64,000 bases of DNA. Source: Hippasteria phrygiana. Taxonomy: Eukaryota; Echinodermata; Asteroidea; Valvatida; Goniasteridae. Position numbers and translations under genes: made by a program. The first letter of the stretch is position 1. Each line of letters begins with the position of its first letter. The notes below the pieces were generated by a model that searched no databases, was not told the DNA's origin, and saw only the letters and a list, made by a program, of their open reading frames with translations. Shown in pieces: positions 22,268 to 34,697 of the stretch. The stretch covers positions 1,281,902 through 1,345,901 of the forward strand of contig JAZGUH010000222.1 of NCBI GenBank assembly GCA_037893225.1, given 5' to 3'.

Positions 22268-23351
22268 TGGCGCGAAATTTTGATTCTCGCTGCAGGTCTT
22301 TCATTATTGCCAGTGACTGACGACTTGCTCCATTTCATCACTGTAGAATCCGAGATACTGCTTTAGGGTGGTATTTCGGCACCGTGAGTTTGTTTTTGCT
22401 AAAACATAAACCACACCACATATAAATCAGAGGTGACTGCTGAAATTTAATAATATTGTATAAGGACTACACATATCTCACTGTATTTGGTCCATCTGGC
22501 CAGAGTAGTGTGTGGGGTCTACAGGGGACTCATTAGCATAATTAAAGGAAAAACAAAAGGCACCTAAGAATCTTTAGGGGACTCATTAGCATAAAATCAA
22601 AGAAAATCATATGGAACCTAAAAATCTTGATAGGACAGCGTAGGACGTAAGAATCTTAATAGGGCAGGATATGGATGAACCTAAGAATCTTTAGCGGACC
22701 ATTAGCATAATTAAAGGAAAAACAAAAGGAACCTAGGAATCTCTATAGGACAGCGTAGGACCTAAGAATCTCTATAGGACAGTATAGGACCTATACATTT
22801 TTATCAGACAGGATATGTGCATAACCTTGGAGGAAAAACCTGAGAATATCTATAGGACAGGATATAAAATGTGGGAGCCTGGAAATCTCTAGCGGTCAGC
22901 ATATGAAGGAGTGAACCTAGAAATCTCCATAGGACAGCATATGAATGGTTGGAACCTTAAAAAGAACATTTAAAAAAAAAATACAACAAATACAACAACA
23001 AAAATACACAAAAAAATTCCAAAAAAAAAAAAATTAAATAAAAGAAATTTTAAAAATATTAAACATTTAAAAACAAAAAAACAATTAGGAAAAAAGGAAA
23101 AACAAAAAGAAAAAAGAAAAGAAAAAAAGAGCATAAACCTAAAATGGACCTAACATGACGAACGGAACAAAAAGTGGACCTAAAATGGTAGACGAAAAAA
23201 GGATGCCCCAAAAACGTATGAAACGGTCCAATGACAGAATGGTGTATCGCCTGAAATCGACCAATCAGAATGCAATGAAATTGGAAACATATATACACTA
23301 ACTGTTTCGAGCCGACTACGTCATTTAGCAATTTATCAACCTCAAATCAAG
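22268..23351. repeat. tandem degenerate repeats and A-rich tract upstream of the accessory gene
   Basis: Between about 22500 and 22960 are at least eight degenerate copies of 'cctaagaatctctataggac', mixed with 'ggactcattagcataa'. From about 22960 to 23130 the strand is almost pure A with few other bases. The same 'taaagattcttagcggg..tcat' motif occurs inverted at 24640-24730, so the accessory gene is bracketed by related inverted repeats. A TATA-like 'atatataca' lies at about 23288-23296, 56 bp before the next ATG. This may be the left terminal region of the Polinton. Confidence 0.45.
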
Positions 23352-23718
23352 ATGGAAGACTCTGGAATCGAGCCTGACCCCTTTCAACGAATAAGTCATT
23401 TATCTACGTTACCAACGGAGTTTCAGTTGAGTCAGCTTGCTCATAAACTCTTGAAAGAAAGCGACCACGTAGCTCAGTTTAAAATTGGGATGTCGACAAC
23501 CATGGGAGATGGTCATGTATGCTCTAGGATCTTCAAAAGCAGACATTTTTAAACATAAGGAAGAAAACAGATATAACGATTGGGCGCAATGTTTTAGCGC
23601 GCTAATCCAGTGGAAACAACGCCTGTACCGAAATGCCACGATAGACGGGATTATTTCCGTTTGTCAACAATGTAATATAACTCACACCGCTTATGAATTT
23701 TTGTTACCGAGCGCATAA
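23352..23718 (+). pseudogene. death-domain accessory protein (one frame break)
   Basis: The ATG at 23352 opens MEDSGIEPDPFQRISHLSTL in one frame. Near 23500 the homologous reading moves to another frame and continues to a stop at 23716-23718. The second part ends with 'FSALIQWKQRLYRNATIDGI' and then 'CQQCNITHTAYEFL'. The pattern is that of death-domain helices 4-6 in adaptors such as FADD: leucine/tryptophan spacing, a lysine after the Trp, then an 'NAT' turn before the last helices. The first half has the matching amphipathic helix 'LSQLAHKLL'. Death domains mediate homotypic contacts in apoptosis and innate signalling. It lies just outside the polymerase gene of the Polinton, where accessory genes are common. 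Host origin by capture is inference; the frame break suggests it is now dead. Confidence 0.55.
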
Positions 23719-23939
23719 CCAAAGGGGGAAATTCATGGTCGAGATGTGGTTGAAGTTAGTCCCAAAAAGGACTGGTTTATTGTACTTACATAAGAATCAT
23801 CGATGTCGATCTCGGGGTGTAACGCTGTCTTGCTGCGAGAAGAAATATAATGAACGCAACAGAATGGAAATCTCTCTTTCTTGAATATGTGGTGGCCCTT
23901 AAAAGGACCGATTGGTTTTTGATGAACGGTCTATGGGGC

Positions 23940-24173
23940 CTACGGGTTTCTGTACCGTCGATAAAGCCACCTCGCCTTCCGAAGCGATATTCTCTTGTCT
24001 GCGCTGACCACCCCTCTGGCTAGAAGATCCTTGAACATCTGGTTGATCTCCAACCTACAGAATTCCAAGTAGACCACTGGAAATCTCTGCCTCACTTCTT
24101 CCTCATATCTCCAGAGTTTATCTTCAACAATGCCTGCCGAAAATAGGTCCTCATCAGCACAAAAGGTATCCAT
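23940..24173 (-). CDS. small unknown accessory ORF (77 aa)
   Basis: A true ATG at 24173 opens a short charged protein with helical character ('EEEVRQRF', 'INQMFKDLLARG') and a basic end ('RKARWLYRRYRNP'). It is not low-complexity. I recognise no family. It lies between the death-domain ORF and the polymerase, divergent from the polymerase, so it may be a further Polinton accessory gene or a fragment. Confidence 0.35.
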   Translation of the reverse strand: MDTFCADEDLFSAGIVEDKLWRYEEEVRQRFPVVYLEFCRLEINQMFKDLLARGVVSADKRISLRKARWLYRRYRNP

Positions 24174-24848
24174 AATGTAGGATGTCTGGAGTATGTCTGG
24201 AGAAGCTGATTGAGGGAGGTTTTATAGACAAAGGGGGATTATAAATTATAAATACCAACACTTAGATAATCCGTGTGTACACATCCTGGACTCCCTGAGG
24301 CTTGACCGTCCCCTGCCCGGGAACAGAACTGTAAAATCCCCCTGTACCTATTTCGAACAATCAGGTGTTTCTCGTGACAAGACCCCCCCCCCCCCCCCCC
24401 CCCATAAAATCATATCTTTCCCGACTGAAATTTTGGTATTTCTAGGGTTCTAGTGATCGGAAAAAAAAAAATCGTGTGTCCAGAAAACTCAGATCTGAGC
24501 AAGCTTGAGCGCCGTCTTGGGTGGTTCATAAACTCTCGGGGCGTTGCTGCCCTCTTGTTTATACTTATTAGTCATGTTTACTTTATTATTGTGGGGGTAT
24601 CGTGTCCGCCTTTGTTTCAGCGCATGTAATTGAATCCGGTAAAGATTCTTAGCGGGCTCATGTAAATGAATCCGGTAAAGATTCTTAGCGGGCTCATGTA
24701 AATGAGTCCGCTAAAGATTCTTAGGTCCTATGTTCTGGTGTATAAGGGGAGTAGCCAGCTAGCAAAAAAACCCACAGTTTTTACTGCTTGAATTCACGCC
24801 GCACCGGTCGTTGTAGATATCCTCAACATCACCACCACTCTCATCACC
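24174..24848 (+). promoter_or_regulatory. upstream region of the Polinton polymerase
   Basis: Contains a C run (about 24385-24402), two copies of 'aaagattcttagcgggctca' at about 24640-24695 and a third variant to 24724, then a TATA-like 'tataagg' at 24741, about 108 bp before the polymerase ATG. The repeated motif is the inverted form of the array at 22500-22960. Confidence 0.4.
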
Positions 24849-27800
24849 ATGTTCTTTAGAATGTCTGATGTTGGTTCGTTTTCTATGGCCGATTGCCAGG
24901 TCTTTCTCAGTTTTTTCGTGCTATCTACTGATGAAAAATGTGCCATCTTGCAACGCATGCAAGAGCTCGGGAATGTGAATGATCATGGCGAAGACAACCA
25001 GCCCGGTGGTAATCTGGCCGTCGAGCTTCTGGTGGATAGGGAAGAGCAATGGCCCTGTGCGCATCTGGTGGAGGGGTATGATGAAAGCGGCAATGATAAT
25101 TTGCCCCCATACTACGGCGGGTCTGGTGATAATCTAGACATTCTACCCGCTGAAATTTTAGAGGGATTGGAGCAGCCCTCCGCATATTTCTTTGACGGGG
25201 ACGCGTACGTGAACTGGAACGAGTTTGAGGAAACTTGGACTCAGATGGGTGATGTTGCCACTACCGAGCCACCACACGGAGTTGATGAAGACGTCGTTTC
25301 GACACCACCGCTCGAGTACATCGATGATACCGTGGAAGCCCTGCTTGATGAAATTCATGCGGAATGGGAACAGGCCTGTGCATATTCAGAGGACGAAGAC
25401 GTCCACGTAAGCTGGGACGAGTCTAGGAAAACCTGGACACAGACCACTGAGCCGCCATCACCCCCCTGTAATGTGAGCGACATGAACAGTTACATGCGTG
25501 TCAGTGTGGGGGAGCAGCCGGGGACCAGTGGGGGGGGGGGGGCAGCCGGGAACCAGTGATGGAGCAGCTTGGGGGCCTACCCATGTTGGTTACGGGCGTG
25601 TCAGCGTTGGGGAGCAGCCAGGCACAAGCGGAGAGGGGTCTTTCGGACCGGGTAACGTGGGGGGTAGAGGAGAGGACTCCGAGTCGGAATGGAGCGGGGA
25701 TGACGAGCGACCACGCAAGCGACTCAGACATGCAGCGCCAACTGACTACTACAAAATTGTGAGTGTAAAAGAGAAACATATAAAAGAAATTCAAGCTTAC
25801 ACGTACGATTATAACATTCAGTTTAGAAATTTAGAAGAGGCAAGCCTTCAGGAGGATATGTCACTTTCAGGGGATATTTTTGAGAGTATTATTGAGCGTT
25901 TAGGGGAAGGTGTTGAACCTGATGATAGGGTACGGATGGTGTTTAACTCACCGGTCTTAAATTTTCCCATATCACTTCCGTTTATGCGTATGGATCTGTT
26001 AACGGCCGAGCGTCTGTTTGATAGAATACAGACGGTCTTAAACAGCTATCAGTTCATTAGATTCGATGATACCATTACGATTCACTTTGTACACATGAAA
26101 TGTAAGAAAGGGGGAAAAACTAATACCCCGGCCCGTCTCCTAAAACTCGAAGAACTTCTGGCTAGTAAAAGAAGTATTGTAAAAATTAGGGATGATGGGA
26201 CTGGGAGCTGTCTAGCACGCGCTATTGTGGTTGGTGTAGCCTGTCAGGAGCAAAGTGGTAATGAATTAACCTACATTCTCAAAAACAGACCTAAATACAT
26301 AGAGCCTCTCATCGCCGACTTGCATAACAAGGCAGGCATCAGACAGGGAACGCTGGGCGGGATCGAAGAGCTCCAACGGTTCCAGGATGTATTGGGAAAT
26401 TATAGATTAATTGTATTGTCCAGAGAGCACTGTTACGCCAGCATTTTCAAAGGTCACGAGAAACCTAGAACGATCTATTTACATCTAGCTAGGGGGCATT
26501 ACGATGTAATCAGATCCATGGCAGGTTTCTTGAATCGTAGTAATTTCTGCGAAGTGTGTCTGAAGGGGTATAATAGAGCACGAGCGAATCACGTTTGCAA
26601 TATCGCATGTAAATTATGCTACTCTGGGGGTGCAAGACTGGCCAGATAGATACATGGGTACACTGTCCCGAGTGTAATCGTAATTTCAAAGATGCCACGT
26701 GTTACAATAACCATAAAACTAGGATGATAGGTAAAAATACCGTGTGTCAGTCATTTTACAGATGTAGCGTTTGTGATGCTTACGTGAGTACCGCCTTTAC
26801 TGCCAACCGCGGAAAGCATTCTTGTACCAAGAAATTCTGCCCCACCTGTAATGAAATGGTGTCTTTCAATCATAAGTGTTATATAAAGGTCATTGATAAA
26901 AAGGATAAGAAGTCGGGCATGCACTCCTCATTTCATACAAATGAATCTGTAGAAGATCTCTTGTGTATGGACGCCGCTGTTGTAGAAGAGTCATCAGTAA
27001 CATGTGAAGATGAGGTTAAATCAAAACAAAACAAAAAGAAAAAGAAAGCAAAGCAGGCGCTGAAGTACATTTTTTTTTACTTTGAATGTACTCAAGATGG
27101 TGGTACTCACGTTCCAAACTTATGCGTAGCAGAAATGGTTTGTGAAATTTGTTCGGGAAAGCCCGATGATTACAGGTGTCCATTTTGTACAACGCGTGTA
27201 GTACGTGTTCAAGGGGGACAAAACTCAAAGTCAGTTTTGCGAGTGGTTATTTCAGTCGCCCGATACAGACCATTCTATCGCTATTGCACATAATGCCAAG
27301 GGTTATGATTCATACTTTCTGCTGGAGTTTCTGTTTGAAAACGCACGTATCCCTTCTGTTGTGTACAGTGGTGCGAAGGTCATGTCGATAGATATTCCTC
27401 AATACAACCGCAGAATCATAGACTCGCTAAATTTCCTGCCCATGGCTCTGTCGAAGTTACCTGCTACTTTCGGGTTAAACGAAATGAAAAGGGGATTCTT
27501 CCCTCATCACTTCAACACGCGGGCCAATCAATTCTACGAAGGACCAATCCCTGCCGAAAGTTACTACGACCCCGATTCAATGTCAGAGGGGAGAAGAAAA
27601 GAATTCAATACGTGGTATGGGGATCAAAAAGAGAAGAATGAACCTTTTGATTTACAAGAGGAATTACTTTCGTATTGCGTAAGCGATGTTGACATTTTGA
27701 GGCGATGTTGCATACAGTTGCGTAAGTTGTTTATGCAGGCATCTTCGACAGGGCCTAGGGATCCGGGGGTTGACCTGTTCAAACAATCAATCACAATAGC

Positions 27801-29994
27801 TGCTGCATGTAATCTGATATTCCGCAGAAACTTCCTGAAAAGAAATACAATCGCAGTTCTACTTCCGAATGGTTATAAGGCGTCGGATAAACAATCCCAG
27901 AAGGCAATCATGTGGTTGAATTGGATGAGTCGTATGGAGGGGGTGCACATTTTGCATGCTCGTAACGGGGGTGAACTGAAAATAGGAAAATACAAGATGG
28001 ACGGATACAGTGAGGAAGGGAGCTCGGTATATGAGAGGAACGGGTGTTTTTTCACGGGTGTTCTTCGTGTTATCATCCTGACACAATTCACCCCCTGTAC
28101 CAAATTCCAATGCACGAATTATACACTATAGGACCATGGAAAAGAAAGCCTTCATCCAAAAACAGACGGGGCTTGCATTTGTAGAAATGTGGGAATGTGA
28201 ATGGGATAAGCTTTATGCGTCTTTCACGGGAGACGTTCGTAAATCCTTAGCAGAAGGAATAACAGATCCAACTTTGAGTGAGCTTAACCCTAGGGATGCG
28301 TTCTAGGGTGGGCGAACAAACGCAACTCGATTATTTTATGAGGTTAGCGGGGGTGAAAAAATCCAGTATGTGGATTTCTGTTCTCTGTATCCGTATACCA
28401 ATAAATACTGTTTTTATCCTGTGGGGCATCCTAAAATCATAACCGACAATTTCCAGGACATATCGCAGTATTATGGGTTAATTAAATGCACAGTACTTCC
28501 TCCAACCTCACTGTACCATCCTGTTCTCCCCTGTAGAGCCGTAGGAAAACTTATGTTTCCCTTATGTCGTACTTGTGCTGAAACTGAACAAAAGACTTTT
28601 TGTCGCCATGGTGATGAAGATAGGGCTCTAAGTCGAACGTACGTCACGCTCGAAGTAGAGAAGGCGGTTGCGTTAGGTTACGTCATCCAGCAGATAGATG
28701 CTGTGTGGCACTTTGAAAGACTAGAACAGTACGACCCAGTCACTAAATCGGGTGGCCTATTCTCAGAATACATAAACACGTTTCTGAAGATTAAACAGGA
28801 AAGTTCGGGAATACCCCAGTGGTGTAAAACGGAAGAAGATATTCAAAACTATATTTGTGAATATGAAAGAAAAGAGGGAATTTTGCTCGATCGTGAAAAA
28901 CTTGTAAACAACCCCGGACTTAGAGCGCTGGCCAAGTTGATGCTGAATAGTTTCTGGGGGAAGTTCGGTCAGAGAGTTAACATGCCTAAAACCGAAGTGA
29001 TTACCGAGCCATCTCGGCTTTACGAACTTCTGTATTCAGACGACAAGGTTGTAAATAGCGTGCAATTTTTCAACGACGAAATTGCAGAAGTGAAATTTTC
29101 TGATGACGAAGAATTTGTAGCTCCTAATCCTAGAACAAACGTAGTTATTGCTGCGTTTACCACCGCCCACGCTAGACTGAAATTGTACTCAGTACTAGAA
29201 ATGTTACAGGACAGAGTTCCCAGCTAACAATTTTACGTTGTGACAACGTTGCCACATGGTCACGTTTTCGTTGCGGCAACGTTAGGAAATTGACGTTGCC
29301 GCAACGGAAAAATGTCGACTCCCATACGCGTTGCCACAACGTTATCACGCAACGTTAGGAGGACGTTGCTGCAACGTAAAAGAAACGTTTACTGGTACTT
29401 GATTACAACCTTGACGGCACGTTAATACGACCTAATCGGCACCTAACAGCAACGTATATGCACGTTTCTACAACCTTATGGAGACGTGATTACAACTTGA
29501 TTATCACGTTACAGCAACCTTATTATAAGGGACGTTTCTACAACCATTTACAAACGTTATTGCAACCTTGTGGGCACATCTCTGCAACTTTGTTGGAACC
29601 TAAAAGCAACTTTATGGGACGTAATTGCAACTTTATTGGGAACGTCACTGCAACCTAATTGGCACGTCACTGCAACTTTATGGGACGTAATTACAACTTT
29701 ATTGGGGACGTCACTGCAACCTAATTGGCACGTCACTGCAACTTTTTGGGCACGTCACTGCAACTTTGTTGGAACGTAATAGCAACTTTATGGGACGCAA
29801 TTGCAATTTTATTGGGCACGTCACTGCAACTTAATAATTGCCACATCACTGCAACTTTATGGCACACTATGCAACTCTGTGGACACGTTCCTGTAACATA
29901 ATAGGGATATTTGAAGTTAATTTCTGCAAACGATAACAAATTAAATACATGTACATGTAAACGGAATTAATGTCATTCTAATTTTATTACAAAG

Positions 29995-30165
29995 AATGTT
30001 GGAAATGATACAAACAAGTCAACTTTTCTTGAAAATGACAGCACGCAAGATGTCATGATTTCTCAGGATGCTTGAGACTATTATTCACTTACAATCAAGA
30101 AACATATTTCATAATAATTTGGGAGTTTTAATGTTGATGTTTGCAAATGTATATTGCATTCAAGA
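29995..30165 (+). repeat. dispersed repeat copy 2
   Basis: Aligns with 20820-20985, sharing 'cttttcttgaaaatgacag', 'gagactattatt' and 'tcataataatttg'. It sits just inside the left array of the 5 kb element. Confidence 0.6.
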
Positions 30166-30955
30166 AAAGAAGTAAGTTCGTAATATGACCTGACCTAAAG
30201 ACCATGCAGGTCATACCCCAGGCTGCAAGAGCAAAACAAACGAATTAGATATCGGAAATATTAGCTTCAAAATTCACCGGAGTTATTTTCTCCCTTTTCG
30301 TAGCGCATGCGGGAATAATTTCCGTGACATAACAAATTTGCGTTCACTTTGGCTTTCTTGCAATAATATGAACTTGTCTTTAACTGAACGAATAATAGTG
30401 TGATGGAGTGTGTATAGTGTTGACAAAATATGTTACGGGTCTGGCCAAAGGCAATTGCGACGGGCCCCTTACCGGTTTTTAACATCTATGAAAGTCCCCC
30501 ATCACACCATTATCCTCATAATAAATACCTTTTTGATAAAATGATAAAAAGTCGACAAGTTGAAAAAAGTTAAACCATTTCGTTCTTTCAAATCAAATTA
30601 ATTCAAGTGACATACACAATGGTAAAAAAATACATTGAAGCAAAATATATACAGTAGTTTCAGTTTGAACGTCGACAGGCTATATAGGGAGGTGAGTTTT
30701 AAATCTAAAAACAAAAAAAATGACAACGTAAATAAGGTACACATTATTTTGAAGCCGTCCTCTGCCACTGACAATCTATATAAAACGTTTTACATGATCG
30801 TTTTATGTTGCTACAGGGTTTATGAAACTTGTACATGTAATTTCTTTTCGTGAAGGTATACATCGGTTTTCAGTAAATTGCGAAAATTAAAGTTAAATCA
30901 GACGCATTTTTAAATGGGAAACCACAAAATGGCGTCTCGTAACTTTCAAATTTAA

Positions 30956-31259
30956 TGTAAAAGAGTGAAAAACTCACTCTCCAAAAGAGTGAATCCCTTC
31001 TCAAACCACTCCAAAAGCGTGAATCTCTTATAAAAACCACTCGAAAATAGTGAAATTTCAACTCTTTCGTGGAGCCATATAAGGGACAAATCTTTTTAGA
31101 GTTGTCCCTTATATGGCTTCTCGAAAAAGTGGAAATTTCACTATTTTCGAGTGGTTTTCACTCTTTTCGAGTGGTTTTTACAAGAGATAAATTCACTCTT
31201 TGGGAGTGGTTTGAGAAGGGACTCACTCTTTTGTAGAGTGAGTTTTTCACTCTTTTACA
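30956..31259. mobile_element. TTAA-flanked hairpin MITE nested in the 5 kb element
   Basis: About 304 bp, flanked by TTAA (30952-30955, 31260-31263), with near-perfect inverted halves around 'ggacaaatctttttagag'. The ends read 'tgtaaaagagtg'. The arms repeat 'cactc..gagtg' units about every 30-40 bp, so each arm is itself built of short repeats. Confidence 0.75.
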
Positions 31260-34200
31260 TTAAGAGATTGTTCAATGTGTTTTAAGAGTTAGGCTCTTTT
31301 CACAGACCGTTTAATAAGAAATTCCAATACATGCAGATTTAGAAGTGCAGGTCCATTCATCGGCAAGGTTGTAAACATGGCACGTCCCTCATTATGACGC
31401 GATTCTGATAAACAAATAACAGGAAAAAAATGTATCAGATAATTATTATGCCTGACCGATGGTGCACTAATTCTCTAAACTATTCCAAAACCAAGCCCTT
31501 CTCAGAGGCTGACAAAAGCCAAAAATAATGTCGATAAAACAAAATATACCGGTACCAATTGAAAATTTTTAGGGCAAAATGAATTTTTTTTAGAGCATGG
31601 TCAAGCATCTTTATTCAACACACGACTGGAAAAAGAACACTTAATCACTTTACTCATTCCAAAAACCGTGTGCCTTTTACACTTTTTAAAAGTTATTTTC
31701 ATCCTCTTAACAGGAATACAGATGTGATCGAAAAGTCAACTCTGTGTATGTACTTACGGAGAAAAACAACAGATGATTCAAAAGCATCCCGCAAACGCCG
31801 TATGAAGTAGACAAGCAGTTTAAACATGTCACAGCCTGCCACCCATTGCACTCAGATGAAGCATAACTGCAGTGTGGGTACAAATTACAAAACATTATGA
31901 GCAATTTTAAGATTAATATACCAATAGAAAATGAAAACAACGGAACACAGTTTGTTGTTGTCCACATGGTCTTGAAGGAAACATTTTAAAAGCACTTTAC
32001 AAAAGGCTGTTACAAAAAGTTAGGGCAATTCTTCTTTCATCTCTTAGCAACGCTGACCTAGCCACGAACCTTACCCAATCACACACACTTCTAATATTTA
32101 ATGCGGTCACTACACGCCAAACACTTGAGCTATAACCGGAACGTCCAATTTCCGTGTACTTAGACATTCCAGCGAAATCTAGAGGACCGTGTTTACGCTG
32201 GAATGATTTGGTGTCTGAACTTTTGGCCAGGCCCTGTGACTCAATGGTACGCACGTAGCCATGACAGCGACCTCGTTAATGTACAAACCATATGGTGCAG
32301 GCTTTATTTGGGGGGAAATATCTTAATAGTTAACTGTATTATTTTGCAGTTAAATTTGCAGTAGGGCTACTTTCCTTTGAGAAATCAAATTACAAGATAC
32401 CGGCACGTACCCCAGCTAACTCTTTCATGTTGTCAAAGCTAGTGTGGTTTGACCATTGCTTAATTGGAATCAAAATGGTACTGGTAGGCTACACTACAAA
32501 GGTATTCTCGGTTTTTAAACACTGTCAGACATTTTTCCATTTTGCTAATAAATCATATAAGATTCTTCCATGCACAGCTATAAAAACTAGCCAACAGTTT
32601 TTTTGTTAAAACTCTATAGCAGTCCCAATCTTCCAATTTTAATAGGATTTTACATGCACCCTATAGGGGGTTAGCTATGTCATTAATGCCTGCGAATCTG
32701 CCAGCATATATCCGTATCATACTCAGTTTCCTTTGGGCATGTTGGGAAAAATACGACTTTTTCCAACTAAACAAGACTTAGAACGTTAGGGCCTACATGA
32801 ACCTAATTTGTATTGTTTCCTCTATAAATGCTCAAAATAACAAACTAGCCCATCCACCTAATTGATTTGTACTCTTCACAAATCTGAATCGACGGAACAT
32901 TTTCAGTATCAACTAAAAAAAAAGACTGTCCTTTCGTAAATTACGTTCGGAAAGTTGCCAGTATATTTAGTGATTTGCTTGAAAAAGGTTTTACATGTAT
33001 ACGTAAGAATACTGAAAAATCGTATTCCCGAAATTACACGAGAGAATGTCACTGATAATTTTAAGATTTATAGAAAATATACAATTCCTACCTTCTGAAG
33101 AAATGCTGCTCTGAAAAGCTACCGTATACTATTAGTACGTGTGGAGCCTGACTTAGCCGGACATCAACTGGAGGGCGACCGTTAATAGTGGCTGCTTCCT
33201 CCCGCTCGCTCGGTAACTGAGCACCGCGATTCAAATGATGCGGAATTCGGTGCCGCGCATGCGCCGTGGTATTAGTTTTCTCTGAGAACGGGCAAATTTA
33301 TGTAAGTTGATACGCTCCATACAGTGCCGGAACACGATGCATGGATGCAGGTACAAGGATAGGCGGAAAAGATATGTCTAAGAATCGCAACATAACAGCA
33401 ACTTTTTGAAAATACCATACCACACTTTCAAAACGTGATTTGCGAGTTAACAACAACATTAAGATAAAACCTTCGTACGACGTCATCACTACGTCACGTA
33501 TTGCAACATCAATACAACGTTGTGAAAACACCGAAATACAATGTTACCACAACGCCATTATAACAACATCAGAGCAATGTTGTGAAAATACTTAAGTATA
33601 ACGCCGTAACAACGTGATTATTACAACTTAATGGCAACATTTATTAAATAACCTACACACGACTTAAGTACAACGTTAGTTAATACAACCACACCGCAAC
33701 GTTGTGAAAATATTTAACTACAACGTCATGGCAACGTTAAATTAACAGCATAAACACAACGTTATAAAAACACCGAGATACAACGTTACTGCAACGTCAT
33801 GATTACAACATTGTAGCAACTTTGTGAAAATACTTAACTGCAACATTATTACAACGTTATTATCACAACTTAATTACAACGTTTATGAAATAACCTCCAT
33901 ACAACTTTATCACAACGTCATAATTACAACCACAGAGTAACGTCGTGAATATACTTAACTACAACGTCAAGACAACGTGATATTGACAATTTAATGACAA
34001 CATTATGAAAAAACCTTCATACAACGTTAATGCAACGTGATATGATAACTTTTATACGACGTTGTCAAAATAACCAATATACAACATTTTTACAACCAAT
34101 AAATGAACGGTCAAATGTTGTAGCAAAGTTGCTTTAACGTCCTCGTGAAACGTTACCAAATGACAACCTTTTCACAACTTTGCAAAACGTTGTGGCAACG

Positions 34201-34697
34201 TTATGTGTTAGCTGGGAATTCTATATTACGATACAGATAGCGTGATCTATGTCGACAGACCAGGGCTGTATAACCCCCCTTTGGGTGACTACCTGGGAGA
34301 GCTAACGAATGAAATAAACAATAAGGATGGAGATCACATTCAGAGTTTTGTTTCACGGGGGCCTAAGAATTACGCCTACAAGTTAGATACCGGTAAAACA
34401 TGTTGTAAAGTCAGAGGGTTCACGCTCAACTTCAAGAATGCGCAACAGATAAACTACGAGTCGGTGGTACACATGGTAAAAAATGTAGATGCATCACCAA
34501 TAACAGTAACCAACCAATACCATATTACCAGGGAACCAAAGACTAAAAAGATCAAAACGAAATCCCTCTCCAAAGACTACAAGGTTGTTTACAACAAACG
34601 AGTGATTCTTGATGATTATAATACCGTACCGTACGGCTATCACCGATCATAAAGTATAAGGTTGGGCCGTACTGTTCTCATTTTATCCTTGGTCGTC

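Larger units (their letters stand above)
29220..34215. mobile_element. 5.0 kb non-autonomous DNA transposon with terminal 'caacgt' arrays
   Basis: Terminal inverted repeats 'ccagctaaca' / 'tgttagctgg' are flanked by a 6 bp target copy with one mismatch (GAGTTC 29214-29219, GAATTC 34216-34221). The polymerase frame continues across it when one target copy is discounted, which fixes the ends. About 0.7 kb at each end is made of degenerate ~14-30 bp units containing 'acgttgcaac' or 'cgtcactgcaacttta', in opposite orientation at the two ends. No transposase is recognised inside. It contains a TTAA hairpin (30956-31259) and a dispersed repeat copy (about 29995-30165). Confidence 0.88.
24849..34652 (+). 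pseudogene. Polinton protein-primed DNA polymerase B (broken, split by 5 kb insertion)
   Basis: Replicative polymerase of the element. The ATG at 24849 opens an acidic N-terminal region with a repeated 'VSVGEQPGTSG' unit. Then follow the Polinton-type N-domain (25700-26600), Cys-rich finger segments (26640-26900, 'CPECNRNF'), exonuclease motifs, and the palm. Exo II is 'HNAKGYDSYFLLEF' (27285), Exo III 'YCVSDVDILRR' (27675). Polymerase motif A is 'DFCSLYPYTNKY' (28373), motif B 'MLNSFWGKFGQR' (28940) and motif C 'YYDTDS' (34224-34241). Lesions: a frame change at the 13-G run 25530-25542, frameshifts near 26630, 27200 and 28040, TAG at 28304-28306, and a transposon after 29219. In Exo I the expected catalytic Asp is Tyr (27078-27080). 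Not functional as it stands. Confidence 0.93.

Noticed and set aside
26616..26698. Separate start for a zinc-finger protein within the polymerase region
   Set aside because: It is the polymerase gene continuing in another frame after a lesion; the Cys-rich fingers are part of the Polinton polymerase.
31707..32254. Two minus-strand ORFs inside the 5 kb element as a possible transposase
   Set aside because: About 85 codons each, no catalytic motif, and starts not clearly ATG; insufficient for a call.
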